From contig NC_081841.1 of the NCBI RefSeq assembly GCF_963259705.1, forward strand, positions 94,720,559 through 94,784,558: a stretch of DNA of 64,000 nucleotides, read 5' to 3'. The stretch comes from Myotis daubentonii (Eukaryota; Chordata; Mammalia; Chiroptera; Vespertilionidae). This document shows positions 1 through 11,914 of the stretch, piece by piece (within the stretch, counting starts at the first letter, position 1; the number at the start of each line of letters is the position of its first letter). The notes under the pieces are model-generated. The model was given only the letters and a program-made list of their open reading frames with translations, had not been told where the DNA came from and did not search any database. The position numbers and the translations under genes are program-made.

Positions 1-159
1 AATGTGAGAGATGTACATGGGTAGGTTGCCTCCCGCATGAGCCCCAATGGGGCAGAGGATGGAGCCTGCAACTGAGGTTGGTACCCTTGACCGGAATCGA
101 ACCCAAGACCTTCAGTCCACTGGCCAGTGCTCTGTCTAGTGAGCCAAACCGGCTAGGGC
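1..159 (-). mobile_element. VES-type SINE, cut by window edge
   Basis: Reverse complement of a VES SINE. The tRNA-like promoter part lies at the right (gagccaaaccggctagggc) with a B-box-like ggaatcgaaccc near 95. The A-rich 3-prime end lies before the window start. Confidence 0.85.
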
Positions 160-1895
160 TTGCTTAATCCCAGTTTACTGTTGCCTGGTGAGTGATATAA
201 AATAATCATTGGCTATTATGAATTTGTATTCCAATAAAAATAATAATAAAACTTTATTTTGAGCCCTGGCTCTGGGCCTGGCACTTGGCTATTGTACACA
301 AACTGTCCCATTTAGATAGGTAATCAAAAAGGCAGTTACAGATAAAATTTCAGTAACTTAATGTAATTTAATAATTCATCATAGTTCTTCCTGATCAAAC
401 GTTACTGGAAAGAGATGCAGAAGAAATGAAACTGTCTTCTCCAGCAATTTACAGCAAATGAGTTTAGCCACAACTATAACATTTCTTATTGGATGACTGG
501 GGAGACCCTGGGAGGATACTGGGGGAGAAGGTTGACTCACTAGGGGTAAATCTATTTATTTTCTACACTTTCCTTAGTAGGGTAAGAAGGAAGTAACAGT
601 GCCCCAACCCGCTAAGATTTCAGGAGACAGGGAAGGAGGCAGGGTGCTTGGCTTGCCGGTTTGGCAGTTATTTTGCTGTTGGCTTATGAACCTGCTTATT
701 CTCAACATGTGCTGGTTTCTTTCAATGCTAGGGCCACTGGGTTTATTTGGAAGAACAAGTTAGGGTAGAAGAGAAAAGTTCACTTTTAAAGTAATGCTTT
801 TCTGAACATATTTCTTCATTGGAAGCAAATAGCATAAGTCTGTGTCTTTTACTTCCTGTCAGCACACATTAATCAAGTACTTAAGCTGTGCTTGTCATTG
901 TATAAACACACAATAGCAGTAGAACAAGCATATGCATTGGGTCGCCCATGTACTAACCATTTGATTTGGGGCAGGTTATGGGGATAGTAACATCTGTTGA
1001 TGAGAGTCGTGATGGTTAAAGAGGAAGAAACGTATGTCAGCTCTGTAGCATGGTGTGGTAAGTGCAATGGTGGAGATGGGAACAAAGTGCTAAGAATGCA
1101 AAAATCTGTAAGAGAGGGGAAAGACAAGATTGGAGGGGAAGGGGAAGGATTAGAGGGAAAGGTTTCTAGCAAAAAAGTTCTTTCCCCATTCAGTGAGTGA
1201 GTAGATGCGGGGGCTAGGAGATGGGATGGGGAGTGAGGGGCAGTAGGCGTTGGGTTCTTCAATCTCAGAGCAGGACCTTATTGTTTCTAGATATTTTTTT
1301 TTCTGATTATTTATGTTATATTCTTCCAATTGTAAAATTTAACACATATTCAGTGTAGAACGTGTACAGATGTTCTGTACTCTCCCTCCTCTTCCTAACC
1401 CCTTCCTCCCACCCACTGTTTGAATTACTTTTCTCATCAAAGATATTTAACAATGTAATTATTTTCATTCAGTATCATTCAGTCATGTAAAATCCTTCCG
1501 AAAATTTCCCCTTTTGCTGGAGAAAGAGAGCACACTTAAAAAAAATCATCCACCATACTCTGCAGATGACTCATGCTACGGCTAGAAATTTTATTGCCAA
1601 AATGAGCCATCCTGAGCTCATCTTCCTAATGCAAGGGCCATCTTTCACACATGAAAACCCCTTGTTTTTTAAAGTTGCTATTTTTTCTTCTTAGACTGCC
1701 AGTGCTATTAAATATTTAAAAAATTATATAATATTTGGATCGTTTAAAAAAATGAGAGATAAGAATGTGTGTATGTATATACATGTACACACATGTTATG
1801 TAACATACCAATGTAATAAACCTTGGTAATATACCACCCAAGCTAGGAATTAGAACATTACCATTATGATTTAGGTCAAAAATGTAATACCAAAG
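160..1895. other. Non-repetitive DNA, no gene recognised
   Basis: No exon, RNA gene or clear repeat is visible. Open frames here (for example 873-1262 minus and 997-1200 plus) are short, low in complexity and overlap on opposite strands, so I do not treat them as genes. Around 250-330 there is weak similarity to old MIR/L2-type text, too degraded to call. Confidence 0.5.
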
Positions 1896-1983
1896 CACTG
1901 GCTGGTGTGGCTCAGTTAGTTGGAGCATCGTCCAATGCATTAAAAAATGAGGAGTTCGATTTCTGTTCAGGGCACATATCCAA
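1896..1983 (+). mobile_element. VES-type SINE, 5-prime part only
   Basis: Starts cactggctggtgtggctcag, the tRNA-like head of a VES SINE, and runs through the B-box region to gttcagggcacatatcc. It then changes without a tail into L1 ORF2 sequence at 1984, so the 3-prime half of the SINE is missing. Confidence 0.75.
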
Positions 1984-4371
1984 AACTACTTCTTTTCCAA
2001 TTTGGATGCCTTTTATTTCCTCTTTTTGTCTGATTACTATGGCTAGCACTTCTAGTACGATGTCAAACAGGAGTGGTGAAAGTGGGCATCCCTGTCTTGT
2101 TCCTGTTCTTGGAGGAAATGGTTTTAGTTTTTGCCCATTGAGTATGACGTTGGCTGTAGGTTTGTCATATATGACCTTTATCATGTTGAGATGTGCTCCC
2201 TCTCTTTGCTGAGAGTTTTTACCAAAAATGGGTGTTGGATTTTGTCAAAGGCTTTCTCTGTGTCTATTGATATGACCATGTGATTTTTGTCTTTCAATTT
2301 GTTTATGTAATGTGTCACATTTATTGATTTGTGAATATTGTACCAGCCTTGCATCCCTGGAATAAATCCCACTTGATCCTGGTGTATGATCTTTTAAATA
2401 TATTGCTGGATCTGATTTGCTAATATTTTGTTGAGGATTTTAGCATCTATGTTCATCAGGGATATTGGCCTGTAATTCTCTTTCTTTATAGTGTCTTTAT
2501 CTGGTTTTGGAATTAGGATAATGGTAGCCTCAAAAAAAGAGTTTAGAAGTGTTCATTCCTCTTGGATTTTCTGAAATAGTTTGAGGAGTATAGATGTTAG
2601 TTCTCCTTTGAATGTTTGGTAAAACTCCCTTGTGAAGCTGTCTGGACCTAGGCTTTTGTTTGGTGGGAGTTTTTATTTTTATTAAATTATCTATTTATTT
2701 ATTATTATTTTTTTTCGGGTGGGAGTTTTTTGATTGCTGCTCAATTTCATCAATTGTTATTGGCCTATTCAGGTTTTCTGATTCTTCCTGATTCAGTTTT
2801 GGGAGATTATATTTTTCTTGGAATTTGTCCATTTCGTTCACATTGTCCAGCTTGTTGGCATTTAGTTCACAGTATTTTCTTACAATCCTTTGTATTTCTG
2901 TGGTGTCAGTGGTTTCTTCTCCACTTTCGTTTCTGATTTTATTTATTTGTGTCCTCTCTGTTTCTTGATGAGTCTGGCTAACAGTTTATCAATTTTGTTT
3001 ATCCTTTCAAATAACCAGCTCCTGGTTTCATTGATTTTTTTTGGTATTTATTTATTTATTTTAGTCTCTATGTTATTTATTTCTGCTCTAATCTTTATTA
3101 TTTCCTTCCTTCTACTTACTCTGGGCTTTTCTTTTTGTTCTCTTTCTAGTTTTTTAAGTTGTAGGGTTACATAGTTTATTGCTGAGTTTTCTTGTTTTTT
3201 GAGGTATGCCTGTTATGCTATGCACTTTCCTCAGGACTGCTTTTACTGTGTCCCAGAGATTTTGGGTTGTTGTGTGTTCATTGTCATTTGTTTCCAGGAA
3301 GTTTTTGATTTCTTCCTTGATCTTGTTGGTAACCCATTCATTGTTTAATAACATGCTATTTAGCCTCCATGTGTTTGAATGTTTTTGGGTGTTTTTACTG
3401 TAGTTGATTTATAATTTCATTCCACTGTGATATGAGAAGATGCTTGATAAGATTTCAATCTTCTTGAACTTGTAGAGGCTTGTTTTGTGTCCTAACATGT
3501 GATCTATCTTTGTAAATGATCCATATGCACTTGAGAAGAATGTATATTCTGCTGTGTTGGGGTGATATGTTCTATAAATGTAAATTAAATCTATTTGATC
3601 CAGAGTGTCCTTTAGAGTCTCTGTTTCCTTGTTAAGTTTTTTGTTTTTAAAGAAATTTTTTTAAAAAAATATATTTTATTGATTTCTTACAGAGAGAAAG
3701 GGAGAGAGAGAGAGAGAGAGAGAGAGAGTTAGAAACATCGATGAGAGGGAAACATGGATCAGCTGCCTCCTGCACACCCCCCACTGGGAATGTGCGCAAC
3801 CCAGCTACATGCCCTTGACCGGAATCGAACCTGGGACCTTTCAGTCCACAGGCCGACGCTCTATTCACTGAGCCAAACCGGTTTCGGCTTCCTTGTTAAA
3901 TTTTTGTCTGAAAGATCTATCCATTGAAGTCAGAGGGGTGTTAAATTCCCCTACTATGACTGTATTGTTGTCGATCTCTCTGTTAAAATCCTCTAGAAGA
4001 TTTTAAAATATATTTAGTTGCTCCTATATTGGGTGCATATATGTTTACCAGGGTTATATGGTCTTGTTAGATCGATCTTGTAATGACTTTTGTTGTCTCT
4101 TGTGATGGCCTTCATTTTGAAGTCTATTTTGTCAAATATGAATATTGCTATTCCAGCTTTTTTTTCTTTTCCATTTGCATGGAAATTTTTTTTTTTCCCA
4201 TCCCTTCACTCTCATCCTGTGTGTGTCTTTTGTTTTGAGGTGGGTCTCTTGGAGACAGCATATAATTGGGTCATATTTTTGTATCCATTTAGCTACCCTA
4301 TGCCTTTTCTTTGGAGTATTTAATTCATTTACATTTAGGGTTATTATTGATAGGTACTTACTTATTGCCAT
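1984..4371 (-). pseudogene. L1-A ORF2 remnant: endonuclease and part of RT
   Basis: ORF2 normally encodes an APE-type endonuclease, a reverse transcriptase and a cysteine-rich C-terminus used for target-primed reverse transcription. Here the N-terminus is recognisable at 4371 (a short hydrophobic strand, then NVNELN and LQETH of the endonuclease). Downstream pieces match the RT lead-in and fingers (about 3154-3354 and 1912-2372, with the [12 protein letters not shown] motif). Many frameshifts and stops break it, a VES SINE sits at 3636-3888, and everything after the RT palm start is missing. It cannot encode a working enzyme. Confidence 0.9.
3636..3888 (-). mobile_element. VES-type SINE in L1-A
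   Basis: Complete antisense VES with a GA-rich stretch (about 3700-3728) and the tRNA-like head at the right. It is flanked by an 11-bp target duplication ttccttgttaa at 3625-3635 and 3889-3899, proving insertion into the L1. Confidence 0.92.
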
Positions 4372-4404
4372 TTTAATTCTGTATGGCTAGGTTTTTCTCT
4401 CTGT

Positions 4405-5516
4405 TTCTTCTTCTCATTACAGCAGTCCTTTTAGCATTTCTTGTAATGCTGGTTTGGTAATGTACTCCTTTAGCCTTTTTTTTTATTATTATTATCTGGG
4501 AAGCTCTTTATTTACTGTCTACTTTGAATGATAGCCTTGCTGGATATAGTAATCTTGGTTTCAGATCCTTGTTTCCATTACCTTGAGTACTTCATGCCAT
4601 TCCCTTCTGGCCTATAGAATTTCTGATAAGAAATCGGAACTCCTTATGGGAACTTCTTTGTAGGTGACAGTTTTCTTTTCTCTTGCTGCCTTTAAGATTC
4701 TCTCTTTGTCTTTAATTTTTGGCATTTTAATTATGATGTGTTTGGGCATGGGCCTGTTTGGGTTCTTCTTGCTTGGGGTTCTCTGTGCCTCCAGAACTTG
4801 TGTGACTTTTTCCTTACCAGGTTAGGGAATTTTTCTGCCATTATTTCTTCAAACACGTTCTCTATTCCTTTCTCCCTTTCTGCCTCTTCTGGCATACCTG
4901 CTATTCTAAATTGTTATGTTTCACATTGTCCCACAGCTCCCTTAAGCTGTCCTCCTGTTTTTTAATTGTTTTTTCTTTTTGGTTCTCTGATTGAGTTATA
5001 TTTTCAACTGTCTTATAATTAACTGATTTGATACTCAGCTTCCCCTAATCTGCTGTGTATTACTTCCAATGTGTTCTTTGTTTGTGTTGTGTCATTCTTT
5101 TTCTTTTTTAAAATATATATTTTATTGATTTTTTTACAGAGAGGAAGGGAGAGGGATAGAGAGCTAGAAACATTGATGAGAGAGAAACATCGATCAGCTG
5201 CCTCCTGCACACTCCTTACTGGGTATGTGCCCGCAACCAAGGTACATGCCCTTGACCGGACTCAAACCTGGGACCCTTGAGTCTGCAGGCTGACGCTTTA
5301 TCCACTGAGCCAAACCAGTTAGGCCTGTGTTGTGTCATTCTTTATCTTAGACTGTTCTTCTTTCATAGTTACTATATCTTTTTTCATGCTGTTGAGCATC
5401 TTTGCCATCAGTACTCTGAACTCTGTTTTAGATAAATTTCTTATCTCTGCTTCATTTATCTCTTCTGGAGAATTCTCTAATTCTTTCATTTGGGAGTTGT
5501 TTCCTTGTCTCCTCAT
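4405..5516 (-). pseudogene. L1-A ORF1 remnant
   Basis: ORF1 encodes the trimeric RNA-binding chaperone of L1 (coiled coil, RRM, C-terminal domain). The frame starting at 5516 gives an acidic N-terminus and the beginning of a coiled coil (residues around SMKKDIVTMKEEQSK). The downstream RRM and C-terminal portions are visible only as degraded antisense text (about 4440-5040), and a VES SINE at 5101-5325 interrupts the coiled coil. Broken in several places. Confidence 0.8.
5101..5325 (-). mobile_element. VES-type SINE in L1-A ORF1
   Basis: Antisense VES with a perfect 18-bp target duplication, tgtgttgtgtcattcttt, at 5083-5100 and 5326-5343. The exact duplication suggests a more recent insertion than the host L1. 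Confidence 0.95.
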
Positions 5517-6460
5517 TTTGGCAGTCTGTTTGGGTTTATGACTATGTATTAGGTAGATCCTCTACATCTCTCAATCTCTAGTGCAGGACAGTGTTTAAGG
5601 CTGTTGCTGATTAATTAGATCAGGCAAAGACTCAAAGCCTCCAGAAACCACCTCTGCCTCTGATAGGATTCCAACTTGAATTGCACCGCCGCCCCCACCC
5701 CAAGGCAATTGTCCTCAGGTGTGGCGAGAGTTTTTTTCAATAGGTTGGGGCATTTGCTTCTGCCTGAAGGCTAATTGTTATTTTTAATCTCTTAAGTGGC
5801 CTCAGGAAAAGGTGTTTTCCAATAGGGTGTGTCAACTGTCTCCCCCACTCCCACCAGGCAAGGTAAATGTCTATGTGGGAAAGATGTTCTTTGCTGCCTG
5901 AAGGAATGACTCAGCCCAGGAAAATTGGGGTGTCTGCCTCCTGAGCTCTATCCCCTGAGTCTCTAATCCTGGCCTCTGCTCTCACAGCTCCAGTCCACTT
6001 CACCCTCCCTCTGCCTGAGCACAAGGTGAGTGGCTCCACAGGGAATCCTGTGTGCTGGTCCTTTAAGAGGGTGCCTGACTTTCAGATGTCACTCCCTGGC
6101 AGATAGCACCCTACTGCTTTTCACAGCCAGATGTTATGTGGGCACCCTTCTTAGCTCTGTTGCTCTCTGCTGGGGGGGCCAGCTTGAGGATTAGATCCTA
6201 GAGTTCCCAGTGGGACCCCCCCCATGACTGAAATATCTCTATGGGACCTCAGTTGATGTCTGTGGGCTCCTGCTCCGCCCTTTCTTGCTTTTGCCCCTCC
6301 TACCAGTCTCTATGCAGTCTCCACTTTTGGTCCTCGGGTATCAGGGTTCTCTCCTGCGAGTTTTCCGTTGATTATTCAGGAAGTTTTTCTGTATTTTAGT
6401 TGTAATTCCAGTTTGTTCCTGGGAGCATGTTTGTGCAGCATCAACTTACTCTGCTGCCAT
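5517..6460 (-). promoter_or_regulatory. L1-A 5-prime UTR
   Basis: About 0.94 kb upstream of ORF1 with no coding content, ending at the L1 5-prime terminus (ctgctgccat, reverse complement atggcagcag). The last 100 bp share the tttagttgtaatt block with 58945-59040 and with the HAL1-like element's end near 62230, so these three belong to one 5-prime UTR type. It differs from the UTR of L1-B2 and L1-E. Confidence 0.65.
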
Positions 6461-6461
6461 T

Positions 6462-7697
6462 TTTATTTTTATTTTATTTTATTTATTTTATTGCTTAAAG
6501 TATTACAAAGGGTATTACATATGTGATCTTTTCCCCCCCCACCCTTGACAATCCCCTGGCCTCCCCTACCCCCCCAGTGTCTTATGTCCATTGGTTATGC
6601 TTATATGCATGCATACAAGTCCTTTGGTTGATCTCTTACCTCCCTCCCTCCTGCCACCCAACCCTCCCCGGCCTTCCCGCTGCAGTTTGACAATCTGTTT
6701 GAGGCAGCTCCGCCTCTGTATCTATTATTGTTCATAAGTTCATAATGGTCTTTATTATCAATGAATGAGTGAGATCATGTGGTATTTTTCCTTCATTGAC
6801 TGGCTTATTTCACTTAGCATAATGCTCTCCAGTTCCATTCATGCCGTTGCAAATGGTAAGAGTTCCTTCTTTTTTACAGCAGCATAATATTCCATCATGT
6901 AGATGTACCACAGCTTTCTAATCCATTCATTTACTGATGGGCACTTAGGCTATTTCCAGATCTTAGCTATGGTGAATTGTGCTGCTATGAACATATGGCT
7001 GCATATATCGTTTCTGATTGGTGTTTCTGGTTTCTTGGGATATATTCCTAGAAGTGGGATCACAGGGTCAAATGGGAGTTCCATTTGTAGTTTTTTGAGG
7101 AAACTCCATACTGTCTTCCACAGTGGCTGCACCAGTCTGCATTCCCACCAGCAGTGCACAAGTGTTCCTTTTTTTCCACATCCTCTCCAGCACTTGTCAT
7201 TTGTTGATTTGTTGATGATAGCCAGTCTGACAGGTGTGAGATGGTACCTCATTGTTGTTTTGATTTGCATCTCTCGGATGATTAGTGACTTTGAGCATGT
7301 TTTCATATGTCTCTTGGCTTTCTGAATGTCCTCTTTTGAAAGGTGTCTATTTAGGTCCTTTGCCCATTTTTTGATTGGATTGTTTATCTTCCTTTTGTTA
7401 AGTTGTATGAGTTCCCTATAAATTTTGGAGATTAGGCCCTTATCAGATACGACATTGGCAAATATGTTTTCCCACACAGTGGGTTTTCTCGTTGTTTTGT
7501 TGATGGTTTCTTTTGCTGTGCAGAAGCTTTTTATTTTGATGTAGTCCCATTTGTTCATTTTCTCTTTAGTTTCAAGTGCCCTAGGGGCTGTATCAGTGAA
7601 GAAATTGCTTCGGCATATGTCTGAGATTTTATTGCCTTTGGATTCTTCTAGAATTTTTATGGTTTCCCGTCGTACATTTAAGTCCTTTATCCATTTT
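6462..7697 (-). mobile_element. LINE-1 copy I, 3-prime part
   Basis: Antisense L1 3-prime end: T-rich tail, the terminal motif ttgcttaaagtattacaaag, a C-rich (sense G-rich) 3-prime UTR and the ORF2 C-terminal region (about 6950-7558 minus, with the WRGCGKKG...HCWWEC cysteine/histidine cluster). It breaks off at cctttatccatttt, exactly where L1-B2 begins. The matching continuation of this same L1 resumes at 14934. Confidence 0.88.
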
Positions 7698-8036
7698 TTT
7701 TTTTTTTTTTTTTTTTATGGAATAACGTGTTTTTTTTTTATTTTTTTTTATTTTATTTTATTTTTTTTTATTTTTTTGCTTAAAGTATTACAAAGGGTAT
7801 TACATATGTATCCATTTTATCCCCCCGCCCTAGACAGTCCCCTAGCCTCTCCTATCACCCAGTGTCTTATGTCCATTGGTTATGCTTATATGCGTGCATA
7901 CAAGTCCTTTAGTTGATCTCTTACCCCCCTACCTCCTGCCCCCCAACCCTCCCCGGCCTTCCCGCTGCAGCTCGACAATCTGTTTGAGGCAGCTCTGCCT
8001 CTGTATCTATTATTGTTCAAAAGTTTATAATGGTCT

Positions 8037-11000
8037 CTATTGTCCACGAATGAGTGAGATCATGTGGTATTTTTCCTTTATTGACTGGCTTATTTCACTT
8101 AGCATAATGCTCTCCAGTTCCATCCATGACGTTGCAAATGGTAAGAGTTCCTTCCTTTTTACAGCAGCATAGTATTCCATCGTGTAGATGTACCACAGTT
8201 TTCTAATCCATTCATCTACTGATGGGCACTTAGGCTGTTTCCAGATCTTAGCTATGGTGAATTGTGCTGCTATGAACATAGGGGTGCATATATCCTTTCT
8301 GATTGGTGTTTCTGGTTTCTTGGGATATATTCCTAGAAGTGGGATCACAGGGTCAAATGGGAGTTCCATTTTCAGTTTTTTAAGGAAACTCCATACTGTC
8401 TTCCATAGTGGCTGCACCAGTCTGCATTCCCACCAGCAGTGCACAAGTGTTCCTTTTTCTCCACATCCTCTCCAGCACTTGTCGTTTGTTGATTTGTTGA
8501 TGATAGCCAGTCTGACAGGTGTGAGATGGTACCTCATTGCTGTTTTGATTTGCATCTCTCGGATGATTAGTGACTTTGAGCATGTTTTCATATGTCTCTT
8601 GGCTTTCTGGATGTCCTCTTTTGAAAGGTGTCTATTTAGGTCCTTTGCCCATTTTTTGATTGGATTGTTTATCTTTCTTTTGTTAAGTTGTATGAGTTCC
8701 CTATAAATTTTGGAGATTAGGCCCTTATCAGATATGTCATTGGCAAATATGTTTTCCCACACAGTGGGTTTTCTCGTTGTTTTGTTGATGGTTTCTTTTG
8801 CTGTGCAGAAGCTTTTTATTTTGATGTAGTCCCATTTGTTCATTTTTTCTTTAGTTTCAAGTGCCCTAGGAGCTGTATCAGTGAAGAAATTGCTTCGGCA
8901 TATGTCTGAGATTTTCTTGCCTTTGGATTCTTCTAGAATTTTTATGGTATCCTGTCGTACATTTAAGTCCTTTATCCATTTTGAGTTTATTTTTGTGTAT
9001 GGTGTAAGTTGGTGGTCTAGTTTCATTTTCTTGCATATATCTGTCCAATTTTCCCAGCACCATTTATTGAAGAGACTATCTTGGCTCCATTGTATGTTCT
9101 TGCCTCCTTTGTCAAATATTAATTGAGCATATTGGTTCGGGCCGATTTCTGGGCTCTCTATTCTATTCCATTGATCTATATGCCTATTCTTGTGCCAGTA
9201 CCAGGCAGTTTTGAGAACAGTGGCTTTGTAATACAACTTGATATCTGGTATTGAGATCCCACCTACTTTGTTCTTTTTCAGGATTGCTGCAGCTATTCGG
9301 GGTCTTTTTTTATTCCAGATGAATTTTTGGAAAGTTCGTTCTAGATCTCTGAAGTATGCTGTTGGTACTTTAATGGGAAGTGCGTTGAATTTATAGATTG
9401 TTTTGGGTAGTATGGACATTTTGATGATGTTGATTCTACCAATCCATGAACACGGTATGTTCTTCCATCTGTTTATGTCTTCCTCTATGTCTTTTTTCAA
9501 CGTCCTGTAGTTTTCTGAGTAGAGGTCTTTTACCTCTTTAGTTAAGTTTATTCCTAGGTAGCTTAGTTTTTTCGGTGCAATGGTAAACGGGATTGTTTTT
9601 ATAATCTCTCTTTCTGAAAGTTCACTATTGGTGTATAGAAATGCCTCAGATTTCTTGGGGTTAATTTTGTATCCTGCTACATTGCCAAATTCATGTATTA
9701 AGTCTAGTAGCTTTTTGATGGAATCTCTAGGGTTTTGTATGTATAATATCATGTCGTCTGCAAATAAGGACAGTTTTACTTCCTCTTTTCCAATTTGGAT
9801 GCCTTTTATTTCTTCTTCTTGCCGAATTGTAATGGCTAACACTTCCAGTACTATGTTGAACAGGAGTGGTGAGAGGGGGCATCCCTGTCTTGTTCCTGTT
9901 CTTAGGGGAAATGGTGTTAGTTTTTGTCCGTTGAGTATGATGTTGGCTGTGGGCCTGTCATATATGGCTTTTATTATGTTGAGGTATGATCCTTCTACTC
10001 CCACCTTGCTGAGAGTTTTTATCAAAAATGGGTGTTGAATTTTGTCAAATGCTTTTTCTGCATCAATTGATATGACCATGTGGTTTTTTTCTTTCAATTT
10101 GTTTATGTGATGTATCACGTTTATTGATTTGCGGATATTGTACCATCCTTGCATCCCTGGGATAAATCCTACTTGGTCATGGTGTATGATCTTTCTGACG
10201 TACTGCTGGATCCGATTTGCTAAGATTTTGTTGAGGATTTTGGCATCTATGTTCATGAGGGATATTGGCCTGTAATTCTCTTTCATTGTGTTGTCTTTAC
10301 CTGGTTTTGGTATTAGGGTGATGCTGGCTTCATAGAATGAGCTTGGAAGTGTTCCTTCCTCTTGAATTTTTTGTAGTAGTCTGAGGAGGATAGGTTTTAG
10401 TTCTTCCTTGAATGTTTGGTAAAACTCCCCTGTGAAGCCGTCTGGTCCTGGGCTTTTGTTTGATGGAAGCTTTTTGATGACTGCTTCAATTTCTTCCATA
10501 GTTATTGGCCTGTTGAGATTTTTAGATTCTTCCTGATTGAGTTTTGGAATGCTGTATTTTTCTAGGAATTTGTCCATTTCCTCCAGGTTGTCTAGTTTGT
10601 TGGAGTAAAGCTGTCCATAGTATTTTTTAACAATCATTTGTATTTCTGTGGGGTCTGTTGTTATTTCGCCTCTATCGTTTCTGATTTTATTTATTTGGGT
10701 CCTCTCTCTCTGCTTCTTGGTGAGTCTGGCTAGAGGTTTATCAATCTTGTTTATCCTTTCAAAGAACCAGCTCTTGGTTTCATTGATTTTCTGTATTGTT
10801 TTTTTGGTCTCTATGTCATTTATTTCTGCTCTAATCTTTATTATCTCCTTCCTTCTGCTCACTCTGGGGTTTTCTTGTTGCTCTCTTTCTAATTCTTTGA
10901 GTTGTAGAGTTAGATGATTTACTACCATTTTTTCTTGTTTTTTGAGATAGGCCTGTAGAGCTATAAACTTCCCTCTCAGGACTGCTTTCAATGTGTCCCA

Positions 11001-11859
11001 TAGGTTTTGGATTGTTGTGTTTTCATTGTCATTAGTTTCCAGGATGTTTTTAATTTCTTCTTTGATCTCATTGGTAACCCAATCAATATTTAGTAGCATG
11101 CTATTCAGCTTCCAGGTGTTTGAGTATTTTGGGTTGTTTTTATTGTAGTTTATTTCTAATATTATGCCATCGTGGTCTGCGAAGACGCTTTTTATGATTT
11201 CAATCTTCTTGAATTTGGGGATACTTTGCTTGTGACCCAATATGTGGTCTATTTTTGAATATGTCCCATGAGCACCTGAGAAGAACGTATATTCTCTGGC
11301 TTTGGGGTGAAGTGTTCTGAAGATGTCTATTAAGTCCATCTGATCTAGTGAGTCATTTAGGATTGCTGTATCTTTGCTGATTGTTTGTCTATAGGACTTA
11401 TCCAGTGCTGTCAATGGTGTATTAAAGTCCCCTACTATGATTGTATTGTTGTCGATCTCTCCTTTGATATTTTCCAGGAGTTTTTTTTATGAATTTGGGT
11501 GCTCCTACATTGGGTGCATATATGTTTACCAGGGTTATATCTTCTTGTTGTATTGATCCCTTTAGTATTATGAAGTGGCCTTCCTTATCTCTTGTTAAGG
11601 CCTTCACTTTGAGGTCTATTTTGTCCGATATAAGTATTGCTACCCCAGCTTTCTTTTCCTTTCCATTTGCCTGAAAGATATTTTTCCATCCTTTCACTTT
11701 CAGTCTGTGTGAGTCCCTTCTAATGAGGTGGGTTTCTTGTAGACAGCAGATGTATGGGTCATGTTTTTTTATCCATTCAGCCACTCGATGTCTTTTGGTT
11801 GGAGCATTTAGTCCGTTTACGTTTAAAGTTATTATTGAAAGGTACTTGTTTGTAGCCAT
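8037..11859 (-). pseudogene. L1-B2 ORF2, one frameshift from open
   Basis: Endonuclease and reverse transcriptase of L1. The reading starts at 11859 (MATNKY, then LNVNGLN and LQETH of the endonuclease). It loses frame near 11481-11488 in a run of eight T where L1-E has seven (54028-54034). The rest, 11414 down to 8037, is open for 1,125 codons. Visible motifs are the RT finger lead-in [24 protein letters not shown], the catalytic FADD, and the C-terminal cluster WRGCGEKG...HCWWEC. Total length 3,823 nt equals 1,274 codons plus one base, consistent with one inserted T. The EN would be truncated and RT untranslated in frame. Confidence 0.95.
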
Positions 11860-11914
11860 TTCTTTTTGTGTGTGTGTGTGGCTGTTTTCTTTCTGAGCTT
11901 TTTATTTCTTCTTT

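Larger units (their letters stand above)
1984..6460 (-). mobile_element. LINE-1 copy A, 3-prime truncated
   Basis: Antisense L1. Reading right to left it has a 5-prime UTR ending in the motif ctgccat (6451-6457), ORF1 (about 5516-4405), ORF2 from 4371, and it stops in the reverse-transcriptase region at 1984. The 3-prime UTR and ORF2 C-terminus are absent. It is more diverged from copies B2, I, D and E than those are from one another, so probably older. Two VES SINEs lie inside it, each with target-site duplications. Confidence 0.9.

Noticed and set aside
1..159. tRNA gene from tRNA-like text here and in other SINE heads
   Set aside because: All such matches continue into VES SINE bodies with tails; none folds as a free tRNA with proper ends by eye.
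873..1262. 129-codon minus-strand frame, Pro/Ser/Thr-rich
   Set aside because: No domain, no splice or promoter context, overlaps a plus-strand frame; likely chance.
8188..8706. 172-codon plus-strand frame and its relatives at 6903-7325, 21029-21451 and 50746-51168
   Set aside because: They are the complement of conserved L1 ORF2 C-terminal coding sequence; the same frame recurs in each L1 copy and has no domain.
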